A stretch of DNA of 18,385 bases. It comes from an uncultured Eubacteriales bacterium (GTDB lineage Bacteria > Bacillota > Clostridia > Peptostreptococcales > Anaerovoracaceae). The notes beneath the pieces are model-generated. The model saw only the letters and a list, made by a program, of their open reading frames with translations, made no database searches and was not told the origin of the DNA. The translations under genes and the position numbers were made by a program. Below are positions 1 to 6,182 of the stretch, piece by piece (position 1 is the stretch's first letter; every line of letters begins with the position of its first letter). The DNA lies in the NCBI GenBank assembly GCA_902797195.1, contig CADBRY010000048.1, positions 1 through 18,385 on the forward strand. The letters run 5' to 3'.

Positions 1-381
1 AACTGTCTCCGGTTGCTTCACGTCACTGAAAAGATATTCAAGATACGCCTTATTCGTAAGACCCGGACGCTGTTGACCGTCATTTATGTAAGGCAGTATT
101 TCATTGAAATATATGTCCGCAGGAATAAAACGAGGATCCATTATATGATCCCGGGACCCATAATATTCAAACCAGAATCTCTTCGGCGTTATCCCGAATT
201 TTTTCCAGTATGGCAGCACATCCTGTCTGTATTTTTCTTTACGTTCCCCTTCATGCCATCCGTCGTATCCGATGTTTTTCAGGTGACCACGTTCCTCGCG
301 TTCAAGAGCGCTGGTCAAATACAGCTTTTTCATCTTTCCCGCTAAGCGGATGGACATGTTATAGGCATGCTCATACAACAT
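1..381 (-). CDS. Sugar-transfer-associated ATP-grasp protein, N-terminal part (cut by window edge)
   Basis: This frame is open without a stop from 381 to the left edge (127 codons), so only the N-terminal part is present. It reads MLYEHAYNMS..., then a basic stretch with YWKKFGITPKRFWFEYYG, then DPRFIPADIYFNEILPYIN, an NKAYLEYLF segment and VKQPETV at the edge. From memory this is the opening of the ATPgrasp_ST family, proteins found among capsule and polysaccharide genes that join an acyl or amino acid group using ATP. The catalytic ATP-grasp core lies outside the window and cannot be checked. I chose the ATG at 381 because AAAGG sits about 6 bases upstream and a TAG precedes it in frame; ATGs at 357 and 333 are alternatives. 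A TATAAA box at 435-440 could be its -10. The opposite strand is also open here but matches nothing. Confidence 0.72.
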   Translation of the reverse strand, partial: MLYEHAYNMSIRLAGKMKKLYLTSALEREERGHLKNIGYDGWHEGERKEKYRQDVLPYWKKFGITPKRFWFEYYGSRDHIMDPRFIPADIYFNEILPYINDGQQRPGLTNKAYLEYLFSDVKQPETV

Positions 382-463
382 TGCGTTGCCTTTCTATAGG
401 TAATGGCCGTTACCGGATTTTGCTTCCCTTTGATTTTATAACATCCTCCGGTCTTTCACAAAG

Positions 464-495
464 AAAAAATGTTGAGCATCGACAGACGCTCAACA
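464..495 (-). terminator. Rho-independent terminator after the transglutaminase-like gene
   Basis: On the minus strand a perfect 8-bp stem (TGTTGAGC paired with GCTCAACA) with a 10-base loop is followed directly by six T residues. It begins about 20 bases after the stop codon of the gene at 517-2748 and separates that gene from the ATP-grasp gene. It is the clearest intrinsic terminator in the window. Confidence 0.9.
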
Positions 496-516
496 CATAC
501 TGCATCAATTTGCTGT

Positions 517-2748
517 TTATTTGGTTTTGACTTTTTTGACTGCGCTCCAGTTGGAATAGTAGGTCTTTGTTCCTATCTTCATGTATGTTCTGACGCGCAC
601 GTAATAGTTGGTCTTTGCCTTAAGGGCTCCAACCTTGACCGATGATTTGGTGGCTCCGGCAGCTGTGACCGTTTTGACTCCCGATTTGAACGTGGAAACG
701 GTGCTGCACTGGACCTGATAACCGGTGATCTGTCTGGTATTCATCTTGGTGAGCTGTTTTGCCCATCTTGCCGTAAAGGATTTTTTCGCTGCAGTGGGGG
801 CCAAGATGGTTGCGGTCTTCGGGATAATATTGAAGGTCGCGGCGTTGCTTCCCTTGTAATTACCCTTCATGGTTACCGTCACCTTGTAGTTGCCGACTGC
901 CTTCCTGCCGGATGCGTAGGACACCGTGTACTGGGAAGCCGGAAGCGTCTTCCCTGCGTACTTCACCGTGGCCTTGGGAGTTATCAGTTTACCTGTGTAG
1001 GTATATTTCGTTCCGCTTAAGGTTACGGTAGGTTTGATCGTCTTGGGGCTTATGGTGAAGGTCAGTGTCATTTTCTCTGCACCTTGATAATCACCCTTGT
1101 ATGTTACCGTTACCGTGGCTTTGCCAACGTTGACGTTATTCTTGTATGCTACCGTGTAGTCGGTGCCTTCTGTGAGGGTCTTGGTCTTGTTTGCGGTTAT
1201 CTTAAGATTTTGTTTTATTGCCGATCCTGTGTAGGTTTTGTTGGTTACGAGTCCGGAGATTTCAAAGTTTACGATTTCCGTTTCCTGGTCGTCTGTATCG
1301 CCTGAGTTGCCTGTGTCACCCGTGTTGCCCGAGGTGTTTTCGTAGTTTTTCTGAGCCAGGGTTCTCTCGGATGCATCGAAGATACCAATTGTATTTGCAT
1401 CGTATGCGAACATAACCAAAGCGTTATCGATGGAGAATGTGTAGCTTTCATCTGTGGCATTGCTGCTTGGATCCATTGCCTTTCCAACCATAAAAAGTTT
1501 GTCGGGATATCCAACGGTATTCGTATCGCAGTTTGTGATGTCCACTAGGTAATTGTCGTTATCGCCCATGTGGATGATGTTCCACATATGGCCCCCGGCA
1601 CCTTTGGCTTCCGATTCGTTATCTAAACTTGAACAACTCATTACTCCGGTCGCAATGAAACAGTTCAACTCTTCGTTGTTGAACTCAGACAAGTCGCAAA
1701 GATATTTAAACGCCTTTGAGTAACCCTCGCACACAACATCTGTTTTTTCGTCTTTATCAAACACGTAAATCATCTGCCATGGGTTACCGTAAGGGGTTTC
1801 CGCGTTTTCCTGTGCGGCGTCGTTATAGGTTACTTCATTGCATATCCAGTTGCGGTAAGCCACCAGCTTGTTGTAATCAGATAACTCTTTAGAATCAGCC
1901 ACTACGCCTGCAGCGTTGTTGATAGCTGCGTTAATAGTATCGATTAGAGTGGTATTTGTTCTTACCGGGTATTGTATTTCATAATCATTCAGATAATATG
2001 GCTCATTTTCTGCAGGGCGGAATTCCTGCGAAACTACAAAGATGCAAACTAATCCACTGTTGTCAGTTGGTTTAATTCTAACTTCATCGGAGTTCTCCAC
2101 TCTACAAGGAGCATGGGATAATAGCGAAACCATTCCCCCAGTCGGAGTCTTATCAAACCAGTATAGTGCATATGGCTCATCATACAAAATAGCTCTATAT
2201 ACCTTCTGCACATCTATTGTCTCAAGGATTTTCTCACCGAGAGCATCCCACGCTTCGTCGGTTATAGTCCCATTTTGATCTAACAGGCTGTTCTGCCCCA
2301 GATCCTCAGCTGAATAGCCTCTGTCTACGGCCTCTGCTCCAAATATATCTTTAAGCACGAACTGGAACACCGTGGTGTCCTTCTCACCTGAAGCCACAAG
2401 TTCGATCTTTGCTTTGAGCAGGTCATAGAGTTTCTTCTCCGGACCGGTCAGCTTGCTGCCCCTGGTGACTTTTGGCTTGGCTTCACTTGTTGGATTAATT
2501 CCGGCACTCTGGAGTTCCTCCTGTCCGCTCTGAAGAAGATAGTCCTCCAAAAGTTGCTCAGGATCATCCATGCCACTGGCTGTTATCGGTTGGTTCTCCA
2601 GCTCCAGTGTGACCTCGGCGGGTTTTTCAAGATCGTCTGCTGCAAAGGCAACGGAACCATCAAAAAGATCTGCCGTTGCCGGAACAAATGCCAGCATAAG
2701 TGCTGCGCAGGCCAATACGTATATAAATCTGTTTTGAATTATTTTCAT
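517..2748 (-). CDS. Secreted transglutaminase-like protein with Ig-like repeats and FN3 tail
   Basis: A predicted exported cysteine-protease/transglutaminase-fold protein of 743 aa. Residues 1-37 form a signal peptide: a basic start, a hydrophobic core (FIYVLACAALMLAFV) and an AFAA-type cleavage site. An unassigned region of about 260 residues follows. The transglutaminase-like core shows the Cys-His-Asp triad in the expected order: Cys340 in VVCEGYSKAF, His387 in GGHMWNII, Asp403 in YLVDITNCD. A Gly/Asp/Thr-rich linker (about 470-490) leads to two repeats of about 75 aa resembling bacterial Ig-like (MBG-type) domains, each with an 'NVGKATVTVTYKGDYQG'-like strand, and a C-terminal fibronectin III-like domain (about 650-743). 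No LPXTG or other anchor is seen, so it is probably released or held non-covalently. An in-frame TTG at 2757 could also be the start; neither has a strong ribosome site. Whether it cleaves or crosslinks cannot be told. Confidence 0.85.
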   Translation of the reverse strand: MKIIQNRFIYVLACAALMLAFVPATADLFDGSVAFAADDLEKPAEVTLELENQPITASGMDDPEQLLEDYLLQSGQEELQSAGINPTSEAKPKVTRGSKLTGPEKKLYDLLKAKIELVASGEKDTTVFQFVLKDIFGAEAVDRGYSAEDLGQNSLLDQNGTITDEAWDALGEKILETIDVQKVYRAILYDEPYALYWFDKTPTGGMVSLLSHAPCRVENSDEVRIKPTDNSGLVCIFVVSQEFRPAENEPYYLNDYEIQYPVRTNTTLIDTINAAINNAAGVVADSKELSDYNKLVAYRNWICNEVTYNDAAQENAETPYGNPWQMIYVFDKDEKTDVVCEGYSKAFKYLCDLSEFNNEELNCFIATGVMSCSSLDNESEAKGAGGHMWNIIHMGDNDNYLVDITNCDTNTVGYPDKLFMVGKAMDPSSNATDESYTFSIDNALVMFAYDANTIGIFDASERTLAQKNYENTSGNTGDTGNSGDTDDQETEIVNFEISGLVTNKTYTGSAIKQNLKITANKTKTLTEGTDYTVAYKNNVNVGKATVTVTYKGDYQGAEKMTLTFTISPKTIKPTVTLSGTKYTYTGKLITPKATVKYAGKTLPASQYTVSYASGRKAVGNYKVTVTMKGNYKGSNAATFNIIPKTATILAPTAAKKSFTARWAKQLTKMNTRQITGYQVQCSTVSTFKSGVKTVTAAGATKSSVKVGALKAKTNYYVRVRTYMKIGTKTYYSNWSAVKKVKTK

Positions 2749-2798
2749 ATTTTTCAACCACTTTCCCGTAATACCAGGGGTAACGTGACTTTGCCGAT

Positions 2799-2804
2799 AT
2801 TATA
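2799..2804 (-). promoter_or_regulatory. Putative -10 box of the transglutaminase-like gene
   Basis: A perfect TATAAT on the minus strand lies about 50 bases before the start codon at 2748. The -35 region at normal spacing is AT-rich and poorly conserved, so the call rests mainly on the -10 box and its position. Confidence 0.45.
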
Positions 2805-2856
2805 CAGGTTCAATGGTTACAAAATAGTACATACAGAATCATGACTAGTTTTATTA

Positions 2857-3045
2857 AACTATGAACAAATGCCATTATTTATTGGATTATGTATATTATT
2901 TGTATGAACAAATGAGTCAAACGGCTTCGATGTTCATATTTTATAGACAGATCATGACGATAATCAGGGTTATATTGTAATAAATGCCATTTTATGTCAA
3001 CAAAAATATACATTTCGCTCTTATAATTGACATTTGTTCATAGTT
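2857..3045. repeat. AT-rich intergenic region with three copies of TATGAACAAATG
   Basis: The 285-base gap 2758-3043 has no convincing gene. The 12-mer TATGAACAAATG occurs at 2860-2871 and 2903-2914 and inverted at 3031-3042. The first and third copies extend to a 15-bp perfect inverted pair (2857-2871 and 3031-3045), the third overlapping the eutH stop codon. The middle copy is itself part of a palindrome, ATTTGT-ATGA-ACAAAT (2898-2913). AAATGCCATT also occurs twice (2867-2876 and 2982-2991). Spacing and placement upstream of the 2799 promoter fit operator sites for an unknown regulator. No terminator for eutH is recognisable here. Confidence 0.6.
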
Positions 3046-4123
3046 ATAGGTGTCGAATGGAGCGGGTCATGGGCAGGGCGAGGATCACGGCGCTGATGGC
3101 GCCTACCAGCTTTGCGATTACCAGGGCTGCCACCATGTCGGAGTCAAATCCGGCGATAAAGCCAAGATGGTCTCCAAAAGCAAAGGCACCGGAGACACAG
3201 AAGGCGGAGGTCACTATCCGGCCTCGCTGGTTCATGTCGCCCATCATGCTGAAAATTGGGATTGCGTTTGCAAGGGTCACCAGGAGGCCGCTGACCGCGG
3301 TCTCATTTATGCCCATTCGCATTCCCACCTTTTGCATGGGGACTTTAAGGAGCCTGGTGATCAATTCCACGAGAACGAAGGCTCCGGCCAGTATGACTGC
3401 GACGTTGCCGATGATACCGAAAGCTTCTTCAAGGGGCATTATATTCTTAAGGATGGTAAATCCGGTAAAGCCGGTGATGGCTCCGATACATGTGCCGGCA
3501 ACGCTTATGCCCAGGATCACCTTGCCCAGGATGATGAATACGCGGACTATGGTCTGCTCCCACTTCCACAGGCATATGATGATTATCAGAGACAGGGCGG
3601 CGATGGGGATCAGGTTTATCAGGATGATTCCTAAACTGATTCTGCTGAACAGGCTTCCCACGAAGACTCCTGCAGGGATTGCGATGATGCCGATAAGAAT
3701 GCCTTTGGCCACATCCTTTTGATATTCTTTCTTCGTTATGTTCATCGCAACGGGGATATTGAAGGTGATGGTCGCTCCAAGCATGGAGGCGGCTATCATT
3801 CCGATCTGGTAGCCGTTGTGACTTTCGGCCAGTTGTTCGACAAGGGCGGCTCCTCCGGTGTCCACGTCAAGGATCATTCCGCCAAAGACTCCAGGATCTG
3901 CGCCGATCAATCCAAAAACGGGAGTCACCAGAGGTTTTAAAATGCTGCCGAGAGTCGGTGCCAGCACCAGAAGTCCTGCTGTTGATATAACCAATGTCCC
4001 CATGGCCATGATACCGTCTTCGAACTTATTCCCCAAGCGAAGGCGGCTTCCCGTGATCTGGTCGGCAGCGCCTACCAGCACAAAGAAGAGCATGATATAT
4101 ATTATTATGTCGTTGATGTCCAT
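3044..4123 (-). CDS. eutH: EutH-like ethanolamine permease
   Basis: An integral membrane protein of 359 aa, the usual EutH length, with about ten hydrophobic segments. The opening (MDINDIIIYIMLFFVLVGAADQITG) and the conserved stretches LGNKFEDGIMAMG, DPGVFGGMILDVDTGG and SGAFAFGDHLGFIAG are typical of EutH, which helps ethanolamine cross the membrane. No ammonia-lyase (eutBC), shell protein or eut regulator is in the window, so here it is an isolated permease, perhaps supplying ethanolamine or a related amine elsewhere. It starts with ATG at 4123; the ribosome site is weak (GGGAG about 13 bases upstream). It is divergent from the phosphate transporter gene and has its own TATAAT at 4208-4213. 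The family call is firm; the physiological substrate is inferred. Confidence 0.9.
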   Translation of the reverse strand: MDINDIIIYIMLFFVLVGAADQITGSRLRLGNKFEDGIMAMGTLVISTAGLLVLAPTLGSILKPLVTPVFGLIGADPGVFGGMILDVDTGGAALVEQLAESHNGYQIGMIAASMLGATITFNIPVAMNITKKEYQKDVAKGILIGIIAIPAGVFVGSLFSRISLGIILINLIPIAALSLIIIICLWKWEQTIVRVFIILGKVILGISVAGTCIGAITGFTGFTILKNIMPLEEAFGIIGNVAVILAGAFVLVELITRLLKVPMQKVGMRMGINETAVSGLLVTLANAIPIFSMMGDMNQRGRIVTSAFCVSGAFAFGDHLGFIAGFDSDMVAALVIAKLVGAISAVILALPMTRSIRHL

Positions 4124-4197
4124 AGTTGTCCGTTATCTCCCGTCAATATTATCCGACACTACTCCTGTCAGGCGGCCCGGTTTTTGCGGCACTCCGG

Positions 4198-4291
4198 TAA
4201 TACTCGTATTATACCCTAAATGGGTCACGGATAAAAAATAATCGAATTAATACTAAATAAGTAGTGTTTTTTACTTAAATCAATAGTATTA
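4198..4291. promoter_or_regulatory. Divergent control region with repeated TAATACT half-sites
   Basis: Between the divergent genes at 4123 and 4355 there is no gene (231 bases). It holds a 14-bp palindrome TAATAC-TC-GTATTA (4198-4211) and a larger interrupted inverted repeat: TAATACTA (4248-4255) and TAAGTA (4258-4263) facing TACTTA (4272-4277) and TAGTATTA (4284-4291). TAATACT therefore recurs three times plus one near copy in about 95 bases. The first palindrome overlaps the putative eutH -10 box, as expected for a repressor site. The plus-strand promoter is less clear; TATCAT at 4290-4295 is one candidate -10. Confidence 0.5.
4208..4213 (-). promoter_or_regulatory. Putative -10 box of eutH
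   Basis: A perfect TATAAT on the minus strand about 85 bases before the eutH start, covered by the TAATAC-TC-GTATTA palindrome. The -35 region is poorly conserved. Confidence 0.45.
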
Positions 4292-4354
4292 TCATTATGT
4301 GACGGAATGAATGTGGCAAGTAGACTTGATTGCATTTCTAAAGGAGGAATCCAA

Positions 4355-6121
4355 TTGACATTTGAATCTATACTCATGATGATGGGTGGAATCGGAATGT
4401 TCCTTTACGGCATGAAGCTTATGGGATCATCCCTTGAGAGCGCAGCCGGAGCCAAAATGGAAAGGATCCTTGAGAAACTCACCAGCAACAAAGCCAAGGG
4501 AGTCGCTCTTGGAGCCGGAGTCACAGCAGTCATACAGAGTTCAGCTGCGACGATCATCATGGTAGTTGGTTTTCTCAACGCAGGCATTTTGAAATTGGCA
4601 CAGGGCGTACCCGTGATCATGGGCGCCAATATAGGCACGACCATCACAGCTCAAATCCTTCGTATGGGTGATATCGACGGTGACAATATCGTCCTTCTGC
4701 TGCTTAAACCATCTTCATTTGCACCTATCCTTATAGTAGTCAGCGCATTTATCATGCTTATGTCAAAACGCCAGTCCGTCAAAGATAAGACTGGTATTTT
4801 CATGGGACTTGGAATCCTGTTCATGGGAATGACCCTGATGCAGAACAGCTTTGCTCCCATGGCTGAATCAGATGAGTTCAGCAACTTTTTTACTCTTTTC
4901 ACTAATCCATTCCTGGGCGTTGCCGCAGGAATGATGGTAACCATACTGCTCCAGAGTTCGTCCGCTTCAGTAGGTGTTCTTCAGGCTACGGCCTCCACAG
5001 GAGTCGTCACCTTCGCCATGGCCGCACCAATCGTTATCGGATGCAATCTCGGAAAGTGCGTTACGGTACTTCTTGCGAGCATCGGTGTAAACAGGGACGC
5101 CAAGAGAGCCGTATCCATAGACGTGGCCATGTGCGTACTTGGATCCGTCCTGTTCCTGATCGTTATCTACGTCTACCAGGCAGCTATAGGATTCAGTTTC
5201 TGGGAGAGCAAAGTCAACATGGGAAGCGTGGCCAACTTCCACACCCTGTTCAACATGGCTGTCGCAGTGGTGTTCCTGCCCTTTATCAATCTCCTGGTTT
5301 CACTTTCAGGAAAACTGATAAAAGACAAGAGCGGTCATTCCAAAATGGATGAGGAGCTTGCCATGCTGGATCCCAGATTCTACGATACTCCCAACGTCGC
5401 TCTGGAACAGTGCCGCAAAGTCATCAACATCATGTGCGACACCGACAGGGAAAGCTTCAACGCTGCTTACAACCTGGTCAAACATTACGATGAAGAACAT
5501 CACGCCATGATCAATGAAAATGAGGTGTTTATCGATAAGAGCGAAACCGTCCTCGGAGAATACATCGTCCATATAACCGAGCAGCCGCTGAGCGCACGGC
5601 AAAATGTCTTCGCCACGGAGCTTCTCCACACGGTGGGCGACATGGAGCGAATCGGAGATCACATAGAGAACCTGGCCGAAGAAGCCGAGCTTATGCACAA
5701 GGACGGCATCACCTATTCAAAGAAGAGCATGGCGGAATTCGAGTATCTCATTGAAGCAATAAACGAGATCCTGGAAATCACGGGAAAGGCCTACGAAAAG
5801 GAGGACATTTCTCTCGTTCTAAGAGTGGAAGCTCTTGAAGAGATCATCGACGACATGGTGGATACCATGAAGAGCAACCACGCAGCCCGCCTCAAAGAAG
5901 GAACATGTACGGTGGAAAGCGGAGTATCCTTCATTGAAATGCTCACCGACATAGAAAGGATCTCCGACCACTGCAATAACGTGTGCCAGCATCTTCTTCA
6001 GAGGATCAACGGCTGGGAGCTCAGCACACACGACAGAAAGCACGACGATCCCGAAGAGCAGGAGTCCTTCGATTCCCTCTACGGGGATTACCGCCTCAAG
6101 TACCTCGCCCCCATAGAATGA
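4355..6121 (+). CDS. Na+/phosphate cotransporter with PhoU-like C-terminal domain
   Basis: A sodium:inorganic phosphate symporter of the NptA/YjbB type, 588 aa. The membrane half (residues 1 to about 320) contains the two inverted Na/Pi repeats, each with the signature QSS motif (AVIQSSAATIIM near 61-63 and ILLQSSSASVGV near 200-203) and the paired GANIGTTITA and GCNLGKCVTV loops. The soluble half (about 340-565) is helical and PhoU-like, with ELLHTVGDMERIGDHIENL and EMLTDIERISDHCNN, the metal-binding repeats of PhoU. The start is the TTG at 4355: AAGGAGG at 4341-4347 lies 7 bases before it, whereas the in-frame ATG at 4307 has no ribosome site and would add 16 non-membrane residues. It is probably co-transcribed with the PLP protein 61 bases downstream. 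Its role is phosphate movement across the membrane, import or efflux. Confidence 0.92.
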   Translation: MTFESILMMMGGIGMFLYGMKLMGSSLESAAGAKMERILEKLTSNKAKGVALGAGVTAVIQSSAATIIMVVGFLNAGILKLAQGVPVIMGANIGTTITAQILRMGDIDGDNIVLLLLKPSSFAPILIVVSAFIMLMSKRQSVKDKTGIFMGLGILFMGMTLMQNSFAPMAESDEFSNFFTLFTNPFLGVAAGMMVTILLQSSSASVGVLQATASTGVVTFAMAAPIVIGCNLGKCVTVLLASIGVNRDAKRAVSIDVAMCVLGSVLFLIVIYVYQAAIGFSFWESKVNMGSVANFHTLFNMAVAVVFLPFINLLVSLSGKLIKDKSGHSKMDEELAMLDPRFYDTPNVALEQCRKVINIMCDTDRESFNAAYNLVKHYDEEHHAMINENEVFIDKSETVLGEYIVHITEQPLSARQNVFATELLHTVGDMERIGDHIENLAEEAELMHKDGITYSKKSMAEFEYLIEAINEILEITGKAYEKEDISLVLRVEALEEIIDDMVDTMKSNHAARLKEGTCTVESGVSFIEMLTDIERISDHCNNVCQHLLQRINGWELSTHDRKHDDPEEQESFDSLYGDYRLKYLAPIE

Positions 6122-6151
6122 TTACGCGAGTACCTCGCCCCAATAGAATGA
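6101..6151 (+). repeat. Direct repeat duplicating the 3' end of the phosphate transporter gene
   Basis: A 21-bp sequence starting TACCTCGCCCC and ending ATAGAATGA occurs at 6101-6121 and again at 6131-6151 with one mismatch (30-base period). The first copy encodes the last residues and stop codon (LAPIE, TGA); the second is in the leader of the next gene and is non-coding. Confidence 0.9.
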
Positions 6152-6182
6152 CCCCACGCTTTTATATTAACGGAGAATACCA

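Noticed and set aside
13..345. Plus-strand open frame of 110 codons at the left edge
   Set aside because: The minus strand here encodes an ATP-grasp family N-terminus with a ribosome site; the plus frame has no recognisable features.
3027..3722. Plus-strand open frames of 231 and 194 codons
   Set aside because: Both lie opposite eutH, whose protein is clearly recognisable; they show no domain and no start signal.
3044..4123. Ethanolamine microcompartment locus
   Set aside because: Only eutH is present; no lyase, shell or regulator genes occur in the window.
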